Origin: Takakia lepidozioides
Taxonomy: Eukaryota > Streptophyta > Takakiopsida > Takakiales > Takakiaceae
DNA length: 64,000 nt
Assembly (NCBI GenBank): GCA_030704615.1
Contig: CM060733.1
Location: 53,384,001 to 53,448,000 of the forward strand
Direction of reading: 5' to 3'
In this document: positions 43,450-55,932 of the stretch, in pieces
How the letters are laid out: each line of letters begins with the position of its first letter
Numbering within the stretch: position 1 is the stretch's first letter
Notes under the pieces: generated by a model
The model's input: only the letters and a program-made list of their open reading frames with translations
What the model was told of the DNA's origin: nothing
Databases searched by the model: none
Program-made: the position numbers and the translations under genes

Positions 43450-45260
43450 AAAAGAATGAGAGCATGTGGAAGCTGATGTGCACATGCCAGCTGTCTTTGT
43501 GCTTCAGCAAAACTACTGTTGCCTATGGCATTTTGACCCCCCTTACTTTGACCAGTTGTAAATCAGAAAATATGAATCCATTTTTTGTATTCTATGGCTC
43601 ATCAGAATGCCAATGTGTTGGACAACACTTGTAAGTAGGATGAGGTCCTGCAGATTTCATCCCGTCATTGAAAATTGCAAATTCCTCCAATTTCCCTTAT
43701 TGTTTTGGGTGGGGCCCAAAAAATGGGCCCCACACTCAACGGTGGCGTTTCTCTGATTTTCGCCTGATTGGCCTGGAAATTTACAGGTGTCTGGAAGGTC
43801 AGAATTTCATGACACCAAGTGGGAGTTACACTGATTGGAGAGACATTCCTTCTGGTGCCGCTATGCTGATATCACATCTGGCTGGTGTCTAGACTGTATT
43901 ATTTTATGAGAAGGGCTGGGAAGAATTGACAAGCCAAAAACCCGGCATATGTCATATATTGCAAGCTTATGGTCAGTTTTCACATTTCACAGGGTTTGAA
44001 TTTCTGTCCATTATAACATGTGGAGAAAGAAAACCAAAAAACACACAAACATGTGAAATGTAAACACTCATGAAGTAAAACAATCTACGTAAGGTAGTTT
44101 GTTTGTTTTGTAGCGTATCTCCCAAAGGGCGGGCCCAGCCCTGGTGCTTGGTACCGTTGGAAAGCCCTCTATGAGAAGGGGTGCACCCACACATGACGTT
44201 ATATGTACCCCTACGAGCTCTGCTCGCTGCCATATGTCAGCGGTCTTCGCGCACAGGGAGGGCAACCCATCCCTTGGCTCCATGGACCCCACAGTCAATG
44301 TCGCCACAACCGCGGTCAGAAGGAAGAGGTTGTTCTACACAATGGCGTTATGCATGATCTGCACTGTACAGGTGTTGGGCATGTGAGTCATTGGGTTGTT
44401 ATGCCATGAAGCTTTAGCCATAATCCATGTCATCATCTGGTAGGGTTTGTGGGTTTTGTGGGCTACGCTCCTGTCAGCTCCTCTCAGTTTCACGACATTG
44501 CATCTGTCTACAATGCTCTTTTGTAGTACTCTATTCATACAGTAGTGGTGATACTGGACGTATTTGCATCTTTCTCTGCCATGTTGGAATGTCAAGATGT
44601 TCTCAACACCAAAACTGTTGCATTCTTAAACATAGCTGAGAATGAAGATGTGAAGCATGAGCTCGAACAAGAGGCTGGGGATGTTGGTGGGAACGTTGCA
44701 TTTGATGGAGTTCATGGATTTGATGTACTTCAACGTGATCTTATTGCTTCCATGCAGGCTAAGATGCAGAGCGCCCCTCCAGATGGTATCTTCAGCAACG
44801 TGGACCTACAAAGGACTCCACATGTGACTGTAGGATGTGGCCAATACAAAGACACTTGTATCGCCATCATACCATGACATCGTGTGTCTGATTTCATTGA
44901 AGGGGAGTAGAACAATCATCAATTTCCTACTAGTTTCACCAAAGAGGTCATGAAGAGAAATGCTCTTGGATCTATCACCCACCCACGGGCAAACAATAGC
45001 ACTTTGCTTGTGAGGTGAGCGATAAGTGCACTATCAAAACTGTCTTTGGAACTCAAACTTTGTGTTTCAAACATATATTGCATCTGATATATATATCTGG
45101 AATTTGTGAATAGGTATCGTTGTTGTTATGGCCCTGAAGACTATAGAAGTCCATTCTCAACTCTTCCAAAGAAAGGTTCGAAGGACGGCGAGTTGATTGG
45201 TTGATTTATCAGTTGGTAGTTGATGTAGTCACACATTATTGGTATCAGGTACAATGCAAA
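43450..45260. other. Intergenic DNA with scattered repeats
   Basis: No gene supported. At about 44145-44195 a member of the GTTGGAAAGCCCTC...GGGGTGCACC repeat family (see 49,080-50,640) is found. A frame at 44545-44877 (FLNIAENEDVKHELEQEAGD) is unrecognised and may be part of the transposase relic downstream. Confidence 0.4.
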
Positions 45261-45264
45261 GCAT

Positions 45265-45519
45265 TTGGTTTTGTGCACAACAAACTCCAAGAGGGTATTG
45301 TTTGTAGTGCTGTTATGCATGCAAGAAGCATACCAGATGGCCATGTTATGCTTCATGCAAGATGTTGCGTATGTGGCTTCCGTAAATAACCCACCTTTGG
45401 TCTGGACTGTGCACGCACCCGGAAGTGAATGGGCCCAGTGTGACTGTCCTGTTGCCTCACAGGGATACATTTGCAAACACGTTGTGAAGGTATTCAGGCT
45501 CTTGAGGACGGGTCTATAA
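45265..45519 (+). pseudogene. SWIM zinc-finger relic (MULE/FAR1-type transposase-like)
   Basis: The frame contains PPLVWTVHAPGSEWAQ then CDCPVASQGYICKHVVKVF. The C-x-C-x8-C-x-H spacing and the following hydrophobic helix are the SWIM zinc finger found after the catalytic domain in MULE transposases and related proteins. Flanking frames are full of stops, so it is a fragment. The rest of the transposase is not seen. Confidence 0.6.
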
Positions 45520-46299
45520 TTCGTTTGGCAGGCACTCTAAGAGGTACAGAATATAGAGGTTTGAATCTCATTTCAAATCAATGCATGCTCACTTCAATGA
45601 AAAAGAAAAATGAGGAAATTGTTGGAGACGATGTTGTTTATTCGACTGCAGGCTCACAGGCAATACCTTGGAGTATAGGAAAAGTCCTTCAGGTCCTGGT
45701 AATTTCCCAAAACCGTGTGACAAGATGAAGGCCATACATGAAGTTTTTGAACAAATACTACAAGTAGCATGTGAAAATGATGTACTGTAGGACCATATCT
45801 TGTCAGACTTGAAAGCTCTTAGAGGCAAACAACAAGACATGATATAAGCTAGAGGCATTACAAATATAGAACATCCAATAGCACCAGCACTTTTCCCTAA
45901 GGTAGAGGATGGTGACAAGCGACTGAAACATCATAGAGGCATTCTTGAGGGGATCGCACCCAAGACCACCAATCGGTAGGAATGGGCTCGTAAGCGCATT
46001 CTCATATAGGCTAGACATATGTCCTTCGTAACGCCAACTTCTGTATTGCGTGCACATAGACGTTGCTCAATAGTGTTGGAGGTATGTTCAGTACACCAAA
46101 ACATGTGTTTTCTGTTCTACTTTGAAATTTGTATTTTCCTTCACATGGTACATGTAGTATCAAGCAAAGTATTCTCAAGTACAAGTTCACTTCTTACATG
46201 TTATTTTTTTATTGGTGTGTGCTCATATTGTATATAGCTACAATATTCATGGTGGTGTGTGCGATTATGTGGAATATTTTATATGTGTTGCTATATTGT

Positions 46300-47440
46300 G
46301 ATGGTGTAGCCGATAGAGTGATGCTTCTTCTTCCTGCTAAGTATACAGATAACAAAGCCCATGATAATCACATCTACTCGCATGACATAATAGGTTTACT
46401 TGGGGGCAGAACATAAATACCCATTCATAGTGTTGGGAATTCAAAGAGTTAGGCTTTTAATAAAGTACTACAATGTACACATATTGAATTTGTCACGGTC
46501 TCTAGGGCTCTCCTATTGCTCTACCATAGACTTCAGTGCAATATTTGCTAACCTTGTTATTACTCTGCAACATAGTTTGGTGTAGTACTTACTTCTTTGT
46601 TGATGCTCTACAACATTATTTGCCGCAATGCAATAGAGTCATGCTTATTCTTCCTGTCAAGTATATAGATAACAAAAGCCCCTGATAATCACATGCACTT
46701 GCATTGCAAATAGGTTTGCTTGGCAGAACATAAATACACATCTATAGTGCTGGGAATTCAAGGAGTTAGGCTTTTAATAAGTACTACTATGTACACATAT
46801 TGATTTTTTCACGTTCTCTGGGGCTCTCTTATTGCTCTACAATAGACTTCAGTGCAGTACTTGCTCACCTTGTTATTGCTCTGCAACATAGTTTAGTGCA
46901 GTACTTACTTCTTTGTGCATGCTCTACAACATTATTTGCTGCAATGCAATAGAGTCATGCTTCTTCTTCCTGTCAAGTATAAAGATAACAAAGCCCATGA
47001 TAATCACATCTACTGCCATGACATAATAGGTTTACTTGTGGGCACAACACACATTCATAGTGTTGGGAATTCAAATAGTCATGCTTTTAATAAGTACTAC
47101 TATGTACACATATTGATTTTGTCACGTTCTTTAGGGCTCTCCTATTGCTCTACAATAGACTTTAGTCCAATACTTGCTCACCTTGTTATTGCTCTGCAAC
47201 ATAGTCTAGTGCAGTACATAATATTATTTGCTGGAATGCAATAGAGTACTCATGCTTATTCTTCCTGTCAAGTATATAGATAACAAAGCCCGTAATAATC
47301 ACATGCACTTGCATGACATAATAGGTTTGCTTGGGGGCAGAATATAAATACACATTCATACACATTCTTTGTTGATGCTCTACAATATTATTGGCTGCAA
47401 TGCTTATAGAAATTTCTATAGAGCCATACAACATTAGAAA
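46300..47440 (+). repeat. Tandem repeat of about 315 bp
   Basis: The landmark ATAGAGTSATGCTTMTTCTTCC recurs at 46313, 46633, 46949 and 47241 (spacings 320, 316 and 292 bp). Each unit holds AACAAAGCCC-ATGATAATCACATC, a GTGTTGGGAATTCAAAGAG block and TCCTATTGCTCTACMATAGAC. The last copy is internally deleted. No coding capacity; a small local satellite. Confidence 0.85.
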
Positions 47441-47651
47441 GAGCATGTAATACATGTATTGTGTCATTGTTATATACCGTCTTACATAGAACATTCATGA
47501 TAAAAGAGAGATTTCATTGAATTCAACACATGTACATGCACGCAATGTAGATTGAATGTTGCATTGGTGGCACCTGGGATGTAATCAGTAGTGAACTGAG
47601 CATTCTTGTGTATTTTAGGTATCATAGCATAGTAAGGACATTCACCCGAGC

Positions 47652-47673
47652 TGTGTGTGTGTGTGTGTGTGTG
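47652..47673. repeat. TG microsatellite
   Basis: An (TG)11 run in otherwise gene-less DNA. Confidence 0.9.
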
Positions 47674-49079
47674 GTATGGCGCTGCATTTGGGAAATTGAG
47701 AAGTAAGAGAGAAGTGACTGGCCGCTTGGCCCGCTTGGCAAGATGCTGCTGACTCTAATCCAACAATAGAAGTGCAGGTTTTGGACTATGAAAGATACAG
47801 CCATGCCTAAGCTTGTTACAGGAGCTGCTGCTATAAACCAAGATTGTGGTACTTGCGTGTTACCTTGCTTGTTTGCCACTAGAGTGTGACCTAAGCAGGA
47901 TTGCGATAGAGACCGCTGTTACGAAGGAGGACAACCCTACCAAACAGCATGTGTAGTCAAGCATGAATAATTTCAAATGAAAGTTGGGTAAGTTGTAAAG
48001 ACAGAGAACAGCAGTTACATGAGGACGTAGGCATGGATTTCAGTGTGCATAGATAGATTCTAAAGATCATAAACAATGTTGTGACTGTCAAAGTTCAATG
48101 AGAGGTTTGAGCTCCCATGCATTTGCCTTCTCATCGAGCATATTGAACAAGACATTTTCTAAACTAGGGTATGAGCGTAACATTGTTTGACTTGTTGACA
48201 GCTTCAACACAAGCTTTGTTGAAGGTTGACACATGGTGCATCTCATTGGAACTGTTTACAGAGGCAGGTTGGGAATGCCACGGAACTATGTGAAATCATC
48301 ATTAGTTTCAACCTGGTTATGTGGCTTTCGAAGGTGTTTCTACTACACAAGCATTCTTATTTTGTTGCGAGGCACTCTTAGCCTGACGGCCTTGCCTGAT
48401 GTTCAATAATGCTGTTCTACTCAGTAAGATGCCTCGTGGATGCAAAATTACTTGTACTCTCCAGCCTTCTATTCGCAAGCCCTTGTAAAACATTCAGTGA
48501 TGCATTGAGAACGACATGATGACAGAACATAGGATACAGATAGTAGATACATGTTCGCATAGCTGGTCCATATCAGTTGGAGTCTGAATAATGTGGCATG
48601 ATATACCCTTGGTAAATAGGGTATCCAGAAACACTCCCTCCACGCACGCTACCTTCAAGCTCCTCTCCCTCTGTTACAACTCTTAACTGTCTCTCACTCT
48701 CAATCTCGATAGCCACTCTCACTCTCGATAGCTGGAGTGCAGGACGTGTCTCTCTCTCTCGATCGATGGCTGCCCACCACGCCACATTTCTCTCTCTTTC
48801 GCGGGCCCTTCCAGGATGAACAACATGCATTTGTCACATTCCTATGCGCCATGTACCATGCATGTCACTTCACCTGCTCCCATCACATCTACTTTTATGT
48901 TCTGTGCAGTACAACGATTTTGTAGTACATCAAATCCATGCCCTGCTCGAGCCCTCCATCGCTGTTAACCGCGCGCACCGACGGCCGACTGCGACAAACT
49001 TCACCCGTTGTTCTATGGGGTCATGGCCTCGGACAGCAGAGAAGGCACGCACGCCAGGCAGCCAGCGGACAGAGCTCGT
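47674..49079. other. No recognisable gene
   Basis: Short frames only. A CT-rich patch with repeated CTCTCACTCTCGATAGC is at about 48690-48770. Confidence 0.45.
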
Positions 49080-50640
49080 AGGGGTACATATAACGTCCTA
49101 TTGCACCCGCCTGGTCTAATGATTTTTGGACCTGAGGTGGGGGATATGTAGAATTTCAATTACTTTTGGTCGCTGGAAATTCGCGAAAAATAGCAAAGTG
49201 GGCTTTCTTGGAACAATGATTGGCCCGAGACTTATGGAATTATAAACAATTTTGGTCGCTGAAAATTCAACTAAATTACAAACTCAAGTGTTGGAAAGAC
49301 ACAGGAGGTTGCACTTTGGCTTCGATAGAGGCCACGATTTTGGTATTGTTGGAAAGCCCTCGATGGGGAGAGGTGCACCGACTTGGTCTCATAATTTTTG
49401 GACCTGCGTTGTGGGAGATATGGAATTTCAATTACTTTTGGTCGCTGGGAATTCGTGTACTTGGAACAATGACGTTATTTCCCAAATTTACAGGGTCTCT
49501 GGATACATAGGGGATTGCACTTGGACCTAGATGACACTGGACACTTGGGCCAACGGCATAGGCTACCCTAGTATGATGTTATAAAATGGAAAACAACTTG
49601 ATGGCGTTTGTTCCTTGTGCTCTCTTCTTGCTCTGATGCTCTTCTTGTTCTGCTTTTGTGCAACAATCAAGCCCATAGTGTAGGGCTCTTGAGAGCCATG
49701 GCATTTGAAAGGGTTGTGTTTGCTATGTTGACGTGTTAACTCGGGATTCTCAGTAGGACCAATGAAGTCAGCACATTCAAGCGTTCCCAGGTATAGTTTA
49801 TTCATATGGATTGAATGATGATTCACAATCGTCTGAATTTTTGACATGCTCTTTATTAGTACTGCGTTGTTCTGTCCACACTATTATCCTAGTCTGTCAT
49901 TAATCACTGAATAGAGCTTGGAGCTTGGAGCTTAGAGCTTGGCCTTTCATTTGTTTTTTTGTTTTTTTGTTTTTGGTAAAAGGGATAATGGCCGATTACT
50001 TTATTAAAAGTGGGGAAAAATAAATCATTTGTCTTTTGTGCACATGGACATAAATATAAATTGGGTTTTCAAAAATATTGGCGTTCATAATATTATTCAC
50101 AAATATTGTTTGTAGTTTGTAGTGTAGTTGAGATCTCCTAAACCGCGGGGCCCCTAACTAGCCACGATTTTAGTACCGGTGGAAAGCCCTCGATGAGTAG
50201 GGGTGCACCAACTTAAGTTTCACAAAATTTGGACCTATGGGCCCGACTTATGGAACTATAAACAATTTTGGTCACTAAAAAATTTAACTAAATTATAAAA
50301 TCAAGTGTTGGAAGGACATTAGAGGTTGCACTTGGGCTTAGATAGAGGCCACGATTTTGGTACTCTTGGAACACCCTCGATGAGTAGGGTTTGGTACTGT
50401 TGGAAACTTCTCGATGAGTAGGGGTGCATCGACTTGGTTTCACAAAATTTGGACCTAAAGGCCGAGAATTATAAAAATATGAACAATATGTTGGAATGTC
50501 GCTGGAGGTCACACTTGGGCCTTTACATGGGAATGCACTTGGGATACATAGGAGATAGTACTTGGGCGTAGATGGGCCTTAACATAGGAGACGCACTTGC
50601 ATACATAGGAAATTGCACTTGTCTTAGATTTCAATTCTTC
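49080..50640. repeat. Cluster of degenerate repeats (GGAAAGCCCTCGATGAGTAG family)
   Basis: The motif GTTGGAAAGCCCTCGATGRG followed by GGTGCACCGACTT and ATTTTTGGACCT recurs at about 49340, 50165, 50355 and 50395, with a related piece at 49,100. It also occurs at 3416 and 44150. Accompanying phrases are AATTTTGGTCRCTGAAAATT and TTGCACTTGGGCCTAGATG. The copies are diverged and in direct orientation, suggesting an old tandem or dispersed family. The frames through them are chance. Confidence 0.6.
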
Positions 50641-50853
50641 ACACATGCGCCAAGGGCACAGTCTACCCTAGTTTCAGTGATAGATAAAGGTCATTTGTCT
50701 AACTAGTTATGGTAACTCATCCTCTAGGATTCCAACTCAAAAGTTCGATCACTCCCTCCTCACCTTCCCAACTGGAAATAGGTCTTTTAGCTTTACTTCC
50801 TCACAAATTCCCCGAAAGTCATTAACTAGTCTTCGCTACATTGCAAGCTACGT

Positions 50854-51754
50854 TCAAATCGCCTCATTGTCACGAGATTCAATCACAGACTGTACACTGC
50901 CTTTTGCCACAGCCACAGTCCGAGTTTCAGGCTCCTGTGTCTGGATCTTGGGGACTGTGACAGTCAGCACACCATTGTCAACTTTGGCTTTCACTGCATC
51001 TACATTCGCATTGTCAGGCAGGCGGAAGCGTCTCAAAAATCTGCTGTGGCTGCGCTCTACACGGTGCCATGTGTCATTCTGATTAACCTCCTCCTTGTTG
51101 CGCTCACCACTTATCTGCAGGGTGCGGCCATCCTCCAACTCAACTTTCACGTCTTCTTTCGTCAAGCCTGTGATTTGAGGAGTCGTTGTAAGATCAGAAT
51201 TAGCCACAATTTTTCGATGTCCAGCATCTCAAATCTCACATGTATCACATACTGCAATAAAAATCAAAGAGCTACAACCTTGATAATACTAATCTAAGGC
51301 TGCATCTGATGTACGCGGGCATACTGCAGGAGAAAATCTTGATATGTATATCGTACAGCTTCACAATCTGAAACAAGCATAGCTTCACTACATCTCAATA
51401 ATTCCAGCAACCGCTTTTCAGTCCCATGCCATGTCAAAACCAGACTACTTCCGAATGAACAAATAGCAATTACAGAACTTTACTATCAGTATTATTGAAT
51501 TTCCTGTTAACGAAGACACTATCAGCAAGGCAAGACACTGTAAAGACTTCAGTGGCCTTACCAGGCAGGTCGGCTGTAAGTATGTGAGACTCCGGAGTCT
51601 CAACCCAGTCCACCCGTGTGCCGGCAATGGCCTGCGCATCCTGTGCAAAAGAAAGAGCCGGCGACCGATTAAAGAGAGACATACCCTGAAATGGATCCCA
51701 CGAATCCCAGTTGCTATGGGAGCGACCAAAGGGTAACATGGCCATCGTCAACAA
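50854..51754 (-). CDS. Class I-like small heat-shock protein (HSP20), two exons
   Basis: Exon 1 (51754-51562) encodes a short N-terminal arm with WDSWDPFQGM and VDWVETPESHILTADLPG. The donor is GTAAGG, and the intron 51561-51168 ends CACAG. Exon 2 (51167-50854) encodes the rest of the alpha-crystallin domain: [39 protein letters not shown], and the GVLTVTVPK signature. Small HSPs are ATP-independent holdases that keep unfolding proteins soluble. The start is 51754 or, better by comparison with its neighbour, the MAMLPFG methionine at 51745. The C-terminus lacks a clear I-x-I motif (RTVAVA is the nearest). The intron splits a Gly codon in phase 1, exactly as in the divergent gene at 52312, so the two are duplicates. 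A TATA-like TATAAGAG is at about 51874-51881. Confidence 0.92.
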
Positions 51755-52311
51755 CAGATGGACGAGAAGAAACTGGACCTAACTTCTCGCTATGGTAATG
51801 CTCAATTCCGCTGAGGAGACACTAGTAAATATTGTAGCACTCGATCGGCAATAGCTCACCAAGACACTTGCTCTTATACTCAGATCTCAGCACTTGTACC
51901 AGCTCGGTGCATCCCGACATTTCTCGATCACTCTAAAGCTTCCGATCTTGGAGCAATTGCATTGCACCACACCCCATCTTCTCTCTCTCCAGAAGGGCTC
52001 CAGAACCTTCGCGCAGGACTACTGCGAACTGGGAACTGGGAGCGCGATCTCAAAGAAGGAGAAGAATGGGGAAACTAAAGTCTCCAAGAAGTGGAACACG
52101 TTCCCAATGGGTATGGATGAATGGACGATGTTAACATGTAACGGTAGAAGAGAAGGGGAAAGGGCAGAGGGAAGGTCCCAGTGTTGTCTAGAAGCTTACA
52201 GTTTTGAGATTCTTGGGTCTCTTTGAGATTTCAAAGGGATAAGCTGGTCGCGGAGTTGGGGTTCTGTTCAGGCGATCGGTGATCTTGCACTGCGCTTGTC
52301 ACTGATCAATC
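51755..52311. promoter_or_regulatory. Shared divergent promoter of two HSP20 genes with a heat-shock element
   Basis: The 557 bp between the two start codons contains GAACCTTC at 52003-52010. That is a GAA-nn-TTC heat-shock element core with partial flanking units (CTC before, GCA after), plus a TATAAGAG box for the minus-strand gene at about 51874-51881. Heat-shock factors bind alternating GAA/TTC units, so heat-inducible expression of one or both genes is likely but not proven. Confidence 0.55.
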
Positions 52312-53096
52312 ATGGCATTGACGCCATTCCTGGGTAAATCTGGAAGTTTGTGGGATCCATTCTCGTGGGATCCGTTTGATAATTTGGCTGCGCTGTGGGA
52401 TCAGGAACCGGGGAAGTCGTTTGCGCAGGATGTCCGTGCTGTTGCCTGCACTCGTGTAGACTGGAAAGAGACTGACGATGCCCATGTCTTCAAAGCAGAT
52501 CTGCCTGGTAAGTTGCTCAACTGGAAAGGACCTTAAAGTTTGTGAATGGTTCTTGTCTAGCAGTATTTTCGCTATTTCTTCTGTCTGTGTTTGAGTCTTG
52601 AGGGCCGTAATGCTAACTGCCTGGTAAGCATGACGAATTTTTGTCTTCTAAGTGGGATTCTCAATGTACGAGAGGAAGGATTCTGCAATATTGTGAACAC
52701 TGTTCTTTTCCCTGCATCAAGGTGATGGGGCACCTTGTTATGTACGAGGGAAATGCATTTTGATAATACTACATTCAAGCAAGATACTCTGGTTTTACCA
52801 TTCAGATTGTTGCTTGTGTTGCTGCAGGCCTGACAAAAGAGGAAGTGAAAGTGTCGGTGGAAGATGACTACAGCCTACTGATAGCAGGTGAGCGTATGAA
52901 GGAGGAGATTAACAAAACGGACAAGTGGCACCGTGTGGAACGCGCCCAGAGCAGGTTCTTGAGGCGCTTCCGCCTTCCTGATGATGCCAATGTGGATGGA
53001 ATACAGGCCAAAGTATCACATGGTGTGCTCACCGTCACCGTTCCAAAGAGCGACAAGAAGAAGCCATCCTCATCACGCGCCATTGATGTTAAGTGA
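52312..53096 (+). CDS. Class I small heat-shock protein (HSP20), two exons
   Basis: Exon 1 (52312-52507) starts [20 protein letters not shown] and ends in KADLPG. The intron 52508-52827 has GTAAGT...GCAG borders in phase 1. Exon 2 (52828-53096) encodes [49 protein letters not shown] and a terminal RAIDVK, which resembles the class I AIEI tail. The length of about 155 residues is normal for cytosolic class I HSP20. The gene is head-to-head with the paralogue at 50854-51754 and differs mainly in the N-terminal arm and tail. An intron inside the alpha-crystallin domain is unusual for class I genes of flowering plants. Confidence 0.93.
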
Positions 53097-54522
53097 ATTG
53101 GGAGAATTGAAAGATCACAACAACATACGAGTCAGAGTAACGGACAGACAAAGAAAATTCTCACATTCTTTCCTACATTTTGATACAAAATCCATCACAA
53201 ACTCTGAAACAGACAGAAGTGCCACAGTTCATGAGTAAAGTGCAATACAAATACAAGTGAACCTCTTTCAATCCACAACTGCAAGTATTCAATCTCAAAC
53301 ACATGTGACTAAGGGATCTTATGCCAACCACTGGGAGAATTTAGTAACACTGAACAAAAAGCAGGACCCATAAGCCATTCTTCCATTTTCTGTGAATTGA
53401 CATGTTGGATACCCGTGGTTGAGCTGCAATTGTTTTAAGGCAGGAGCACCAGCCATGGTCTAATTTGCTTTCTCCCTCATTCATTATCATTCAAGAGCTC
53501 CTGTCATGAGTTCAACAGGATTGGACCAATTTGAATTGCAAGAGTTACATATTTGCTCAGTTGATATCAAAGCTTGCATGGCGGACCATGCAAGTGAGTT
53601 GTCTGTTTCCCTTCCAACGTGGAGCTACTCGAGAATCTGATATCATGATAACCTTAAAAACCATTGCGCAGATAGTGAATCTGTTGTTATTTCTGCAGCT
53701 GCAACCCTTGGACTGGCTTTCAGAATCATTTTATGCAAGACATGCCGTGATTGACTTTTGAGACAGCACTTACGCACTTACGGAAACAAGCTTGATATTT
53801 GCGGATAATACAGAAGCATCACAGTAATGTTCTGAGCAACTTGGTGAATATGCAAGTGTGTAACCAGGGCATTGCAGCCCAGAGGCATAGCTCAAATCCA
53901 ATCCTCCTTTCTCCCCATCCTCCCTCCAGTCTCCAAAGAATTTAGACCAAACTATTTGCTGGCTGAATTCAGACATCTGAGGTCCTACAGCATAAAAGAT
54001 TATATCACACTATCTCTCTGCTAACATTACTTATCAAGAATAACAAATCCTCCAGTGTTGAGATGTCATCGCCTGTGGTGAGAGAAACAGGGCTCCAATA
54101 CGCTGCATGACATGCTAAAAGAATTCTTGGCTCATAAGCCCCCTAATAGGAAATGAGATTATTTCTCATGCTCCCAAGATGCCCGTTCAGTCATGAGCTA
54201 AATGAACCTATGTACTGAAGTCAGCAACCAGGTAACTTTGTAAGCAGATTCCGAGGGGATTGCAATCAGCCTTGTGAGAGGCAAATGCCATAGGCAAAGC
54301 TAAGTCACAGAACTGCATGAAGTCCTTTAATGAATCCGGTACTTGAACAAACTTCCGATATGTGCTTCCAGTCTGAAAAATTTGTGAGAGAGTTGTGACC
54401 TAAGAATGTGAGAGAGAAAGAAAAAGAGAGTAAAGACGTTGTTTGCCGTAGCCTTGTGGCCATAGACCCCAAAAGAAAAGAAAGAGAGAGAGAGACGGAA
54501 TGAAGAAAATTGATGGGCAGGA
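53097..54522. other. Intergenic, no recognisable gene
   Basis: Probably the 3' untranslated region of the HSP20 gene and intergenic DNA. A short AG-rich repeat (GAGAGAAAGAAAAAGAGAG) is at about 54410-54430 and again near 54480. No frame shows a motif. Confidence 0.5.
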
Positions 54523-55143
54523 CTAATTCCTTAATGCTTGAGCAATAAGAGAGGAAGTGAGCTGCTTTGATAGGCCCATTACACTATCGAGACTCCCCAC
54601 CATGGCTTCCACAAGTGGAGAAACAAGGGGATGCTCCACCAGCAGACCACCCGCAGCATAATACACGGACCCTTCTTCAATAAGTGCATCAATCACCTTG
54701 TCAGGTATGGAATGAAAGTACACCTCAGTTCGATCGACTCCACTCGCTCTAATGCCTGTGGAGAGATTGGTCACCAGTATTGAACCAACCGTGCTTGCTG
54801 GCGACCTCGAATAGCCCTCGATGAATCTGCGAGCCTCAGCAGCATTACGGGGTTTTTCCAAAATCACACCTTCGTGGACCACTACTTGATCTGCAGTAAT
54901 AAGAACAACTGGCTCCAATCCCAGCTCTGTGTATTTGCTTTTAGTAATCGCAAGTTTTGCCAAGATAGCCTGCGCTTTGGCCTCGGCCAGCGCCATCACC
55001 AGATCCTCCGGATTCTCCCTCCGAATTGCACTCTCGTCGATGTCAGCTGTGACGATTTCGAAGTCATGGCCCATCTCCCTCAGGATCGACTGCCTTGTCT
55101 GTGATGACGAACCCAGAATTATCTTGGCTCCCAGTGGAGACAT
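54523..55143 (-). CDS. Maf-like nucleotide pyrophosphatase
   Basis: An intact 206-codon single exon. The N-terminal LGSSSQTRQSILREMG matches the Maf signature (S-x-S-x-x-R). LITADQVVVHEGVILEKPRN carries the catalytic Asp and the K-P motif. The C-terminal YYAAGGLLVEHPLVSPLVEA then GSLDSVMGL is the Maf end block. Maf proteins hydrolyse non-canonical or dTTP/UTP-type nucleoside triphosphates to monophosphates, cleaning the nucleotide pool. Plant homologues often have introns, so a single exon is worth noting. It is divergent from the TLDc gene, with its start 790 bp from that gene's start. Motif assignment is strong; exact substrate is not determinable. Confidence 0.93.
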   Translation of the reverse strand: MSPLGAKIILGSSSQTRQSILREMGHDFEIVTADIDESAIRRENPEDLVMALAEAKAQAILAKLAITKSKYTELGLEPVVLITADQVVVHEGVILEKPRNAAEARRFIEGYSRSPASTVGSILVTNLSTGIRASGVDRTEVYFHSIPDKVIDALIEEGSVYYAAGGLLVEHPLVSPLVEAMVGSLDSVMGLSKQLTSSLIAQALRN

Positions 55144-55336
55144 GGATACTCTGAGGTGCCCAACACTGAGCAGCCTTCATGTGCCCGGAGATTAGAGTGT
55201 TGTATACAACGCTTTATAGTTCTGCAGAAGGAATATGCATCTCTCTCCTCTCTGCATCAAAGCACTGATCATTTTAGAGACCTAAACTACTTCTCATCTA
55301 ACCCTAATCTTACTGTGGAAAAAGACACGTGTTTAT

Positions 55337-55537
55337 GTGGAGCAGTGCCCCTGTGTCAATTTTTTGAAGAACACAATCGTTTCCAAGACTCGAGCGAGGA
55401 ACATGCTCCTAGATTTCCTGCAGAGAGTGACTCCACAGGATCCTGAAGCTGGGTTCTGCGAGGAATTTTTTTCTAGAAGAGAAGAAATTTACGCTGCTCA
55501 CAATTGGAGTGACGACCCATTTGATTCAGGTCAGTGA
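55337..55537 (+). other. Short open frame upstream of the TLDc gene
   Basis: 66 codons with a protein-like composition (MLLDFLQRV, EEFFSRREEIYAAHNWSDD). It ends just after a plausible GT donor (CAGGTCAGTGAG), so it could be a 5' exon, leader or upstream ORF of the plus-strand gene. No homology recognised. Confidence 0.25.
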
Positions 55538-55932
55538 GAAATATCGTTTTGGGCACAAGGTCTTCGTGGTGGTGCCCTCTTAAATCTAGTTCAATTTGTA
55601 GCTAGGGTATCTGCCACCTGTGCTGGTGGAACATAGAATTGATCTGGAGTTCTTAGACTTCGTTTGATTTAACGTCAGTCAGGCTAACTTTTGGACGTGG
55701 TTGTAATTGTACTCGTGTGATTTTTTCCCCCATTGCACTGAGCTAGTCATGAAGGGGACCTGCATGCTAGTTGTCGGTGCGAGTTTTGAGAGGAAGAAGG
55801 GGTGAAGTTTGTGTGTCAGAATTTGGGTGATGTTTGAGTAGAGGCCCCTTGTGTGCGATCGCAGCAATCTAGGGCTCAGGAACTTGCACAAACAACCTTC
55901 AAACTGGAAGTTGAAGACAAGAGGAGGGAAGT

